DNA of 36,261 nt from an uncultured Granulosicoccaceae bacterium (lineage in GTDB: Bacteria; Pseudomonadota; Gammaproteobacteria; Granulosicoccales; Granulosicoccaceae): NCBI GenBank assembly GCA_937923745.1, contig CALDUO010000045.1, forward strand, positions 1-36,261, read 5' to 3'. Position numbers and translations under genes: made by a program. Positions 8,681 to 16,062 of the stretch are shown here, in pieces. The notes beneath the pieces are model-generated. The model was not told the DNA's origin and did no database searches. It saw nothing but the letters and a program-made list of their open reading frames with translations. Numbering within the stretch: position 1 is the stretch's first letter; every line of letters begins with the position of its first letter.

Positions 8681-9298
8681 TCAACGGTCAGCAAGTGCCA
8701 GTCTCAACCCTAAAAACGCAAATGTTCCGGCAAACAGTCTTCTCATCCACATGACAACGGTGGGTGACTCAACGACGTAAGCTCTGGCTTTGGCGGCAAA
8801 CACACCGTAGACCAAAAACACCAGTAACGTCATCACCATAAACACAAACGCCAGCAATGCCATGTAGCCGATAGACCCGGCTTTTTCCATGGGTACAAAC
8901 TGTGGCAAAAACGCCAGAAAAAAGAGCGACAGTTTTGGGTTCAATACATTCAGCAGTGTTCCTTCAACGGCTATTCGAACCAATGATTTCTCACTAACCA
9001 CCTCGTTCAACGACAGCAATCCGTCATTTCTCAGGGTATTCCATGCCATATAAAAGAGATACGCGACTCCCAAATATTTAATCGCAATAAAAATTATTGC
9101 GCTGGTATGAAATATAGCGGCCAGCCCAAACACACTGGCAGTCGCTGCCGGCACAATACCGAATGTGCAACCAATAGCGCCCGCAACTGCAGCTTTGTAT
9201 CCACGCCCAACCCCGACGGCTATTGTGTAGATAACCCCTGAACCTGGTAGTAATATAACGATCAGGCACGTCAGCAAGTACTCGACGGACACTATCAT
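8681..9298 (-). CDS. LysE/RhtB family amino-acid exporter
   Basis: This 205-residue integral membrane protein has the size and about six hydrophobic segments of the LysE/RhtB family, which export amino acids or homoserine lactone-like compounds across the inner membrane. The N-terminus (VEYLLTCLIVILLPGSGVIYT) carries the family PGP-like motif as PGSG. The LNPKLSLFFLAFLPQFV stretch in the middle is the conserved NPK region. I chose the ATG at 9298 because GGAGA lies 7 bases upstream and the protein then starts at the first membrane segment; the frame is open 27 codons further upstream but that extension is not family-like. It stands alone, so the substrate cannot be inferred. Confidence 0.85.
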   Translation of the reverse strand: MIVSVEYLLTCLIVILLPGSGVIYTIAVGVGRGYKAAVAGAIGCTFGIVPAATASVFGLAAIFHTSAIIFIAIKYLGVAYLFYMAWNTLRNDGLLSLNEVVSEKSLVRIAVEGTLLNVLNPKLSLFFLAFLPQFVPMEKAGSIGYMALLAFVFMVMTLLVFLVYGVFAAKARAYVVESPTVVMWMRRLFAGTFAFLGLRLALADR

Positions 9299-10424
9299 TA
9301 GCGACTCTCCATAAGTGCGTGATATGTTTACAGCGGCAAGAAGCCGTCTCAGAATTGATCCTGTGCATGGATACAGCAAAGGGCTGCGCCCTGCTCGATC
9401 AAGCCTGGCCTTGGCTCACAAGCTCGATATTGAGATGGCTGCCAATAAATGCCACAGATCACAGCAGTGGCGGCTTCAAGCCCACCAAGCCGGCCGACCT
9501 TATCACAGCATTTAGCAATGCGGCAATCAACGGGTGAGGCCTCTCTTTTAACGCTGCGCGCTCAGGTTAAAACGCGGTACTCATAAAAACGGTCAAGAGG
9601 AAATTTCAGGTGTTCTCGGACCTCCCGATTCATCAAAGCCCACAAAATGCCAATCAGTGACATCGTTTTGCTTAAGACACCAACGATTGACGCCATAACC
9701 ACACTAGTATGTTTCAATGACAGTTGGAGCGCGATCGATAGCGGCTGTTTGCGCGTTTTGATGCAATACGACGGTCGCATTTTTATGCCTTAGCGTACTG
9801 GTGCTATTACGGGCACTGCAGTATCGGGGTTCAGGTATTCCGCAGATACTTCAATACCGCGTATTAATAGCCTCTGTAGGTACCCAAGAAAACTACCTTT
9901 TCGACACTTGCGTAGTGGATGGCAGTTAGCACATTGTCGGTATCGACAAACAGACCTGCGAAAACAGTGTTGGCGAAGCAGCTGAATGAAACCCGATACA
10001 TATGATCTGCATACTCCGAGATAAATTTAGAATACTGTTTTCTGTTCACCACCACCGAGGGAGATGAACCCTTCAGCAATAAAGCAGGTCTAACCCCCGT
10101 TCAGTCTTATCTGCATATCTGCCAGTCGGTTGTCGCGCAAGGCTACACTGGTGTGAGATGAGTCTAGCGGTTAGAGGCGTGGTTTTTAGCGGAGTGGCTC
10201 GCGCACTGACAACGGCGGTGATTTGCCGACCAATCGAATACAGGTAGGTGCTGAATATAACCGTGTGAAAGGCATCTACAGACTTGCACGCCGGCCTGTT
10301 TGTACCTGACATGTCATTTGCGTCACGCACAAACGTGTATCGCCGCACGCGCCACGCTGCATTTCCAGAAACACCGCGCGGTACCCTTGCTCAGAAGTGA
10401 AAAACTACCCTGTTGTAACCCGCG
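9299..10424. other. Gene-poor region of about 1.1 kb
   Basis: No confident gene is present. Three short minus-strand frames exist (9562-9780, 9864-10079, 10073-10348). None shows a known domain, and the last two have low-complexity or erratic composition. The first has one hydrophobic segment and is listed separately. No RNA gene or mobile-element end was recognised. The region may be decayed coding sequence. Confidence 0.45.
9562..9780 (-). CDS. Possible small membrane protein, doubtful
   Basis: A 72-residue frame has one hydrophobic stretch (SVVMASIVGVLSKTMSLIGI) followed by a charged, aromatic tail ending FPLDRFYEYRVLT. There is no clear Shine-Dalgarno before the ATG, and I know no homologue. 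The composition is protein-like enough to mention, but a chance frame is about as likely. Confidence 0.22.
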   Translation of the reverse strand: MRPSYCIKTRKQPLSIALQLSLKHTSVVMASIVGVLSKTMSLIGILWALMNREVREHLKFPLDRFYEYRVLT

Positions 10425-10429
10425 TTACA
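10414..10429 (-). terminator. Weak hairpin at the end of the GlyGly-CTERM-type gene
   Basis: A perfect 6-bp stem, TGTAAC-N4-GTTACA, overlaps the TAA stop. It is followed on the minus strand, about 10 bases later, by a run of five T. The gap before the T run makes intrinsic termination uncertain. Confidence 0.25.
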
Positions 10430-11585
10430 CACGGCCTTTTGGCAGCCAACGACGTAGTCCAGCAATTAGGCCGAGTAATAAGCACGCCAGAGAGAGCGAG
10501 CCAGATCCACCACGGGTCAGGGTACCGGGCTCTGCAAACGATTGAGCGCTAACATCTGCACCGTCCTCTGCATCCGAAAAGGGATTACTCACTGCAGCTC
10601 CATCAGCCTCGTCTGTATTGTCGGCTTGCGCAGTAACCACAACGTCTGCCAACGCAGTGGTGTTCTGACTGGCTAGCACGTTTGGCGCGCTTTCTGTCGT
10701 GTCGGTCAGCATTAGCGGCTCGTCGTCAAACGGTTGATCGGCTTCCAAGATGCCGTCCAGCTCAATACCCTGATCAAAGGAATCGCCAACCTGCTCCATG
10801 TAAAAACGTTCAGCGCCGGTCTCAACCATACGATTAATTTCTGCTGACGTCAGTGACAGGCTGAGCGTGTCGTTGGTCCACCAATAACCGCGGACAGATG
10901 AATCCTCGTTAATTTCAGCCACATTCAGCGAAGGCGCCAAGCCTGCCACATCAACCAGCGTCAAAAACCCAAGCTTTGCCTGCTCCTCTATGCTCTGTTG
11001 AATTTCGGCCTGCCGGGCATCTTCGGCAACACGCGCCTCGGCTACATACGCCTCGTATACCTCCTGAGAGACCTGTTCATTTTCGACATAGTAGGTTGCC
11101 GTCGAGATCACCTGAGTGCCGTCGCTGTAACTGCTGCCCGACAGCGCGTAGGAGTAAGGCAGCGGCACAAAGGCGGGTTCTAGGGTTCGCATCGTCAGAT
11201 AAACATCAATAGTAGCGGTTTGATCCTGGTTTATCGCGGCTGCCGGGTCGGCGAGGGTCGCCTGCAGGTTGTTGCCTAGCGTTGGGCGCACGTACGCAGG
11301 GAGATCGTCAGCGCTGACTTCCTGAAAATTAGTGTCGAGCAGGCGTTTGTTGGTTTGCTGCAGGGCCTCGTCGAGGCACACGAGATTGGTGTAGCCTGCG
11401 AGCCGCCCCTCCAGCGCTTCGACGAATACAACGCGGTTGTCAGGTGAGGCACAATATTGCTGATAATTGGGCCATTCGGACTCGTCGAATGGCTGCGCGT
11501 GCACGACAAATACAGACACGGCAAGGGTGGCCGCAACTGCTGCCGGTACTGCCAAACAGGGTACTGCACCAAAATTCCGTTTCAT
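10425..11585 (-). CDS. Exported surface protein with GlyGly-CTERM-type sorting tail
   Basis: This 386-residue acidic protein has a signal peptide (VPAAVAATLAVSVFVVHAQPF, cleavage after HA). The ATG at 11585 has GGAGGA 6 bases upstream; a GTG one codon earlier is also open. The C-terminus has the three parts of a GlyGly-CTERM signal: a glycine/serine motif (RGGSGSLSL), a hydrophobic span (ACLLLGLIAGL) and a basic end (RRWLPKGRV). In the known system such tails are cut by rhombosortase in proteins exported by the type II pathway; no rhombosortase is in this window. The middle is beta- and helix-rich without a domain I recognise. Residues 285-355 are a low-complexity Asp/Ala/Thr linker before the tail. 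It is probably displayed on the cell surface or released; the function is unknown. Confidence 0.72.
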   Translation of the reverse strand: MKRNFGAVPCLAVPAAVAATLAVSVFVVHAQPFDESEWPNYQQYCASPDNRVVFVEALEGRLAGYTNLVCLDEALQQTNKRLLDTNFQEVSADDLPAYVRPTLGNNLQATLADPAAAINQDQTATIDVYLTMRTLEPAFVPLPYSYALSGSSYSDGTQVISTATYYVENEQVSQEVYEAYVAEARVAEDARQAEIQQSIEEQAKLGFLTLVDVAGLAPSLNVAEINEDSSVRGYWWTNDTLSLSLTSAEINRMVETGAERFYMEQVGDSFDQGIELDGILEADQPFDDEPLMLTDTTESAPNVLASQNTTALADVVVTAQADNTDEADGAAVSNPFSDAEDGADVSAQSFAEPGTLTRGGSGSLSLACLLLGLIAGLRRWLPKGRV

Positions 11586-11597
11586 CACAAATCCTCC

Positions 11598-11619
11598 GAT
11601 TGGGATTATATTCCCAATC
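11598..11619 (-). promoter_or_regulatory. Perfect palindrome over a TATAAT box, candidate operator
   Basis: Arms GATTGGGA and TCCCAATC (8 bp, perfect) flank six AT bases. On the minus strand the centre spells TATAAT (11610-11605), which would start a short leader just before the GGAGGA of the GlyGly-CTERM-type gene. No good -35 is present at 17 bases; a TTGACA at 11645-11640 is too far. It could be a repressor site or a 5' UTR hairpin. Confidence 0.4.
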
Positions 11620-11703
11620 TTCGCTTACAGGCGCGGATTTGTCAATAGATTGGCTGCCGAATTAACACACTGTTACATCGGTAATCTATTGATAGTGATG
11701 AGA

Positions 11704-12309
11704 TTATTTCAGTTCGTTCCACGCTTTGGTGGCCTGCTCAATGTACGGCGTGACGTCGTCTGTCGCGAGCCACCGGTTCCGGCCTCTCGCGGCGTAAAAC
11801 AGGTACAGCTGATCGCCAAAGATTTCCCAATGGGTGCCATCGGTGCGAATCAAACCCTCACCCAAACTCAACGCATTGGCACAGTGACCGTTGAACGCTG
11901 GTGAGTATTTTTCGGGTTCTGCGGCAAACTTATCGGCGCTCTCCTGAGACAGAAACCGCCACTTGGCGCCTTTCCATGTCACGGTGTAGGATTTCTCGCC
12001 GGACAATGCATCCGCCTGCGGCTCTTTCTGCAAGGTGTGGTAAGCCACTGTGTCATGCCCTCCAATTGCCACCCCGGACAACCGCGACTTGGCGACCGGC
12101 TCTTCGGCCATCACTACACCGCTGAAAAATAAAGATGCCAGCAACAACAAACCCACATTACGCAAAGGCGCTGCCACCAGCATGACGACTGTGAGCAGAC
12201 GCGACCCTGTCATAGAATGCTGTGTGCGGGAATGCTGTTTGCGGGAATGCTGTGTGTGGGCGTGATGTTGAGGGGTGTTTACGTGTTTTACCGTCATGTT
12301 CATAGCCAT
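11704..12309 (-). CDS. Exported YHS-like domain protein
   Basis: This 201-residue frame has two parts. Residues 1-68 are an odd N-terminus with a His/Gln/Ser repeat (HSRKQHSRTQHS) and hydrophobic stretches ending in a signal-like LLLLASLFFSGVVMAEEP. Residues 75-200 resemble the exported YHS family: GGHDTVAYHTL, a YTVTWKGAKWRFLS strand, SADKFAAEPEKYSPAFNGHC, and GTHWEIFGDQLYLFY. YHS domains are small and often linked to metal handling; the cysteine in GHCA is the only one in the domain. The ATG at 12309 is preceded by GAGAAGAGA. Internal ATGs at 12213 and 12183 would give a shorter, more normal signal peptide but lack ribosome sites. It is divergent from the EamA gene. Confidence 0.7.
   Translation of the reverse strand: MAMNMTVKHVNTPQHHAHTQHSRKQHSRTQHSMTGSRLLTVVMLVAAPLRNVGLLLLASLFFSGVVMAEEPVAKSRLSGVAIGGHDTVAYHTLQKEPQADALSGEKSYTVTWKGAKWRFLSQESADKFAAEPEKYSPAFNGHCANALSLGEGLIRTDGTHWEIFGDQLYLFYAARGRNRWLATDDVTPYIEQATKAWNELK
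12215..12259. repeat. 15-bp tandem repeat inside the YHS-like gene
   Basis: There are three copies of GAATGCTGTGTGCGG with one or two changes. Because the unit is a multiple of three, it encodes a five-residue repeat (TQHSR, KQHSR, TQHSM) in the predicted N-terminus. Confidence 0.8.
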
Positions 12310-12459
12310 CGTCTCTTCTCATTAACGCGCGTTGAATATAGTGACGCGAATTTAAATTACAGGTCATTTTATGCAGTTGGCACTCGGGCAGGCGACCAGC
12401 GCGCCACAACCTCACTGTGACACCGATCAGCGACGAGAGTTCGCACCGATTGCAGGTTC

Positions 12460-13419
12460 ATGATAACGTGTCCGCCCTGCACCGACACACCGACCATGAC
12501 GCCTGTCACCACTCCCAAACAGCCCTCGCGGTCACCACTTCCAAAGGTCACTGTGGCGGTCTTGCTCATGCTGCTGTCCACGATAGTGCTCGCCTGCATG
12601 CACGGCATGGTGCGCGCCATCAGCACCGACCTGCATCCGTTTGTTATTGTATTCTTTCGTAACCTGTTCGGGCTTGTCGTCATAGTACCGTTGTTAATGC
12701 GCCACGGCCTGTCGTCACTGAAAACCGGGCAGCCTCGCCTGCATGCACTGCGAGCAATTGTTGGTATATTGGCCATGCTCAGTTGGTTTTTTGCCCTGTC
12801 CAAAGTGCCCATCACCAATGCCACCGCGTTAAGCTTTAGTACCACTATTTTTGCCGCACTGGCCGCATGGCTGTTCCTGAACGAGAGATTCCGCATACGG
12901 CGCTGGCTTGCCATACTGACCGGCATGGTTGGTGTCATGGTGGTACTGCAACCAAACAGCGCGCAATTTGATGCGTGGTCACTTCTGCCACTGGCCGCAG
13001 CCCTGGCGTGGGGCACCTCAGTGACAATCGTCAAAAAACTCACCGAAACAGATTCAACACTGGCGATTGTCGGATGGATGAGCATTACACTCACCGTGCT
13101 CTCGATCATACCGGCACTCTTTGTTTGGCAAACACCAACCCTGGAACAGTACGGCTTATTGGCAGGCATTGGCGCACTGGCAACCGCCGGGCACTTGGCG
13201 ATGACCCGCGCTTTAAAACTTGCAGAGGTCTCTATAGTGATGTCGATCGATTTCTCCCGGCTGGTATGGACTTCCATCATCGGTGTTGCATTTTTTGCAG
13301 AAACTCCGGGTATTCATACGGTGCTTGGCGCTGTTATTATTTTTATTGCAGGCTGGTACATCATTTTCCGGGAATCACGTATCAAGGCCAGTCAACAACC
13401 CGATCCCCCAACCGTTTGA
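12460..13419 (+). CDS. EamA/DMT-family transporter
   Basis: This 319-residue protein has about ten membrane segments in two similar halves, as in the drug/metabolite transporter superfamily (EamA). The first half starts at VTVAVLLMLLSTIVLACMHG and contains the conserved FFRNLFGL and LRAIVGILAMLSWFFALSKV stretches. The second half starts near WSLLPLAAALAWGTSVTIVKK. It should be an inner-membrane carrier for a small metabolite; the substrate cannot be read from sequence. The ATG at 12460 has AGG 5 bases before it; an ATG at 12496 would trim a Thr/Pro-rich tail. It ends 13 bases before the pirin gene on the same strand, so the two are probably one operon. Confidence 0.88.
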   Translation: MITCPPCTDTPTMTPVTTPKQPSRSPLPKVTVAVLLMLLSTIVLACMHGMVRAISTDLHPFVIVFFRNLFGLVVIVPLLMRHGLSSLKTGQPRLHALRAIVGILAMLSWFFALSKVPITNATALSFSTTIFAALAAWLFLNERFRIRRWLAILTGMVGVMVVLQPNSAQFDAWSLLPLAAALAWGTSVTIVKKLTETDSTLAIVGWMSITLTVLSIIPALFVWQTPTLEQYGLLAGIGALATAGHLAMTRALKLAEVSIVMSIDFSRLVWTSIIGVAFFAETPGIHTVLGAVIIFIAGWYIIFRESRIKASQQPDPPTV

Positions 13420-13432
13420 ATGGGAGTACGCA

Positions 13433-14365
13433 ATGAGCATCAACCCGCAGCTTCAGGCGCACAGCGATACGATTGTGTCACCCGATAGTATTGAAACACT
13501 TATTATTCCCCGTGCGCGGGACATTGGCGGGTTTGAAGTTCGACGTGCGCTACCCACCGCCAAACGCCAGATGGTTGGTCCGTTTATCTTTTTTGACCAA
13601 ATGGGTCCTGCCGAGTTTATTACCGACAGCGGCATTGATGTGCGCCCGCATCCACACATTGGTCTGGCCACAGTCACGTATCTGTATCAGGGTGAGTTTG
13701 AACATCGCGATAGTCTCGGTACACAGCAGATGATCTACCCTGGCGAAGTAAATTGGATGATTGCCGGTAATGGCATTACACACTCTGAACGCACCAGCAA
13801 AAAAACGCGAGCTAACCCACACTCACTGTTTGGCATTCAAACCTGGGTGGCGCTGCCAGAGGAACATGAAGAGACCAATGCAGCCTTTGAACACCACGGC
13901 AAAGATGCCCTACCCTTACTGGAGGCAGAAGGTGCGCAGGTACGGCTGATACTTGGTAATGCATGGGGTGAGACAGCCCCGGTTAAAACATACGGACATA
14001 TGTTTTATGCCGATGCCGTGCTACAGCCCGGTGCTCAACTGCCACTACCCGATCATCACGAAGACCGTGGACTCCACGTTTCGGCCGGTGATATCACGGT
14101 AGCCGGTAAAACCTACACTGCAGGCCAAATGATGATATTCAGGCCAGGCGATGCCATTAGCATGCGAGCGGGAAATCAGGGTGCACGGGTTATGCTGTTA
14201 GGCGGCGACACAATGAGCAGCCAGCGTTACATCTGGTGGAATTTCGTTGCGTCATCAAAAGAAAAAATAGAAGAAGCCAAAGCTGCATGGGCGGCAGGTG
14301 ACTGGGAGAATGGCAGGTTTCAGTTACCGCCTGGTGACGATGACGAATTTATACCGCTGCCCTAA
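13433..14365 (+). CDS. Pirin family protein
   Basis: This 310-residue bicupin has the pirin metal site: HPH at 73-75 (RPHPHIGLATVTYL), H117 and E119 (AGNGITHSER). Human pirin uses two His, one His and one Glu in the same order. Bacterial pirins are cytoplasmic iron or metal bicupins; some act as quercetin 2,3-dioxygenase, others bind metabolic enzymes. The ATG at 13433 has GGAG 6 bases upstream. The frame is open a further 50 codons upstream, but that part overlaps the EamA gene and is not family-like. The C-terminal part ends with the pirin-typical SSQRYIWWNFVASSKEKIEEAK and a short acidic tail. It is a likely operon partner of the upstream EamA transporter. Confidence 0.9.
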   Translation: MSINPQLQAHSDTIVSPDSIETLIIPRARDIGGFEVRRALPTAKRQMVGPFIFFDQMGPAEFITDSGIDVRPHPHIGLATVTYLYQGEFEHRDSLGTQQMIYPGEVNWMIAGNGITHSERTSKKTRANPHSLFGIQTWVALPEEHEETNAAFEHHGKDALPLLEAEGAQVRLILGNAWGETAPVKTYGHMFYADAVLQPGAQLPLPDHHEDRGLHVSAGDITVAGKTYTAGQMMIFRPGDAISMRAGNQGARVMLLGGDTMSSQRYIWWNFVASSKEKIEEAKAAWAAGDWENGRFQLPPGDDDEFIPLP

Positions 14366-14893
14366 CTGTTGTATGGGACAACCCCTCCGAATCACATGGC
14401 TGATTAGCAGTCGAGGTTGTGCGTGCTGAACTGCTCGTGCTGAACTTCACCTACTAAACTGGGCATGCCAAAACAAGTGCGTGCAGACTACAAGCTTTTA
14501 CAAGAGAGCGTCCCAAGATTGATTAGAGTACTGTTACCGACAGGGCTCTGCGTGAGTCTTCCCTTTTTGTGGCTGAACACTCACGGATCAAAACCCAACT
14601 ACGCACGATTTTTAATTACAACAGACGGTTGCCCAATTGCCCAGTTGCTCGGGCGCGCATTCACCGCCATGGGTATTACTCTGGGTATTACTCTGGGTAC
14701 TACTCTGGGAAGACGCACTAATGTCACTGCCAATAGCTGCCGTTACTCTTGCCGTGGCGTCACCGTATCAACATTGCGTAGCATCGGCATATTATGCACC
14801 TCACCGTCTGCGTCTGTAGTGTATTAACCTGTGTAGGCAGCGCTACCCAGCGATAACGATGGACAGTATCACCCTCAGTGGGCCTTCTTATTG
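14366..14893. other. Convergent gap with two short tandem arrays
   Basis: No gene is supported here. A plus-strand frame at 14465-14827 has erratic composition and runs through a tandem array, so I leave it out. A 14-bp duplicate (CGTGCTGAACTKCT) lies at 14422-14449 and a 12-bp array at 14671-14706. Confidence 0.5.
14671..14706. repeat. 12-bp direct tandem repeat, three copies
   Basis: GGGTATTACTCT occurs twice, followed by GGGTACTACTCT, head to tail without spacers. Confidence 0.85.
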
Positions 14894-15289
14894 CTACAAC
14901 GCCTGATCACTTTCAGTATGAATAGTTTCTTGTTCGACCAAGAGATCATCCCAATCGGTCAGTTCATATTTTTTGCGATTGTGGGCATTTAGCGACATCA
15001 TAATTCCGCCAAACACCACGCCCAGAATCACCGCGATGCTCACAATCGTGGGCAGCCCCATACCCACCGAATTGCGTTGTAAAAACAACAAAAGAGCAAC
15101 CACCAGAACACCTATATATAGGCTGGTGCCAATAAACACATGCTTGGGTTCAGAGTAATGCGGCAACCGAACCTCAATACCCAGCGCGCGCAGTAACTTA
15201 AAATACAACGGGTGTGACTGCTTGCGTCTTATGCCCTTTTCATACAACTCGAAAGCTGCTTTTTCGAGTTTTCGCTGATAATCGTTCAC
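14894..15289 (-). CDS. DUF6404 family membrane protein
   Basis: This 131-residue protein begins NDYQRKLEKAAFELYEKGI, followed by HPLYFKLLRALGIEVRLPHY. That is the pattern of DUF6404 proteins (short helical start, a PLxxLLxxLGxxxxPPH-like motif, then membrane segments). Two hydrophobic segments follow, near VFIGTSLYIGVLVVALLLFL and PTIVSIAVILGVVFGGIMM. The end is acidic and soluble. I chose a GTG start at 15289 because the family match begins there; the frame is open upstream to 15412, but that part overlaps the DUF1059 gene and has no motif. The function of the family is unknown. It may be co-transcribed with the DUF1059 gene 79 bases upstream. Confidence 0.66.
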   Translation of the reverse strand: MNDYQRKLEKAAFELYEKGIRRKQSHPLYFKLLRALGIEVRLPHYSEPKHVFIGTSLYIGVLVVALLLFLQRNSVGMGLPTIVSIAVILGVVFGGIMMSLNAHNRKKYELTDWDDLLVEQETIHTESDQAL

Positions 15290-15368
15290 ACGGTACTCGC
15301 CAAGGTTTTCGGTATCATTGGTATCTGCTGCACGATGGCGACAAAGGATACCGTTGCCTGCGGTGTCT

Positions 15369-15605
15369 TCAGTCCTCGGGCAAGGCCTCGAACTCTGCAC
15401 GCCGAGCTTCAAACCATTCGTTCATCGCCTCGGGTTGTTGCATCAGTGCCTGTATTTTCTGCATGGCAGCAAGGTGCTCCGCGTCCTGCTGCTGAAACAT
15501 CTCCATGCCGTGTTGCTTACTCAGCTCAGCCATCTCTTCAAATGTCTCAGCTTTAAATTCAAGATCACAAGCACCGCCTAATTGTACACAGGTCATGGTT
15601 TTCAT
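15369..15605 (-). CDS. DUF1059 family small protein
   Basis: This 78-residue protein begins MKTMTCVQLGGACDLEFKA, a strong match to the DUF1059 start (MKTMTCxQLGGACDxxF). It continues with ETFEEMAELSKQHGMEMF and an Ala/Glu-rich helix. The cytoplasmic family has no settled function. Two cysteines (C6 and C14) are conserved. The ATG at 15605 has GGAGA about 6 bases upstream. The length is slightly above the usual 55-60 residues owing to the C-terminal helix. The next gene on the same strand is the DUF6404 protein. Confidence 0.82.
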   Translation of the reverse strand: MKTMTCVQLGGACDLEFKAETFEEMAELSKQHGMEMFQQQDAEHLAAMQKIQALMQQPEAMNEWFEARRAEFEALPED

Positions 15606-16062
15606 AGCGTTCTCCGGGAAAAGGCGCACTCACTCGCGCGGCGCTGATTGATTGTTTGGTTGGTACCCAAACCGTATTCGACACTACCTCAGAGATAACG
15701 TGGTCAGTATCTCTTTGTCCGAATACCGCGAGGTCGGCGTACCGAGGCCCTGTCATCAGCGGGCTGACAGAGTCATGATGTTACCGCAATGCGGTCGGTA
15801 ATATCACCGAAACTGCATCATAACGCCAAAAATCGCCAAAGCCACGCCTTATACTGCCAACTGTTAATCGCATCAGTAGAGCACACCGGGCTCTGTTTTT
15901 CTGCACCACTAAAAGACCGGGTGCCTATTACTGATACATGGCACTGATACATGGCACTGATGCCTATCACTGATATATGGCACTGATATATGGCACTGAT
16001 GCATGTCCACGCAGCATCAACACACACAGTTGCATTTTTAACCAACAACCGAAGAACAGACC
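15606..16062. other. Divergent gap with a 13-bp tandem array
   Basis: This region lies between the DUF1059 gene (minus) and the first binding-protein gene (plus). No gene is supported. The array at 15921-16011 ends about 50 bases before the ATG of the binding protein, so it sits in or near its promoter or leader. Confidence 0.5.
15921..16011. repeat. 13-bp direct tandem repeat, about seven copies
   Basis: Four units read ATACATGGCACTG or ATATATGGCACTG, each variant twice in a row. Diverged units GTGCCTATTACTG, ATGCCTATCACTG and ATGCATGTCCACG make up the rest. The period is exactly 13 bp with no spacers. Confidence 0.88.

Noticed and set aside
11640..11645. TTGACA as a -35 box for the GlyGly-CTERM-type gene
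   Set aside because: It lies 29 bases from the TATAAT, too far for a sigma-70 promoter.
12369..13280. Minus-strand 303-residue frame opposite the EamA gene
   Set aside because: There is no domain, signal or ribosome site, and it overlaps a clear membrane transporter on the other strand.
14465..14827. Plus-strand 120-residue frame in the gap after pirin
   Set aside because: It runs through a 12-bp tandem array (GITLGITLGTTLG), lacks a ribosome site and has no protein-like pattern.
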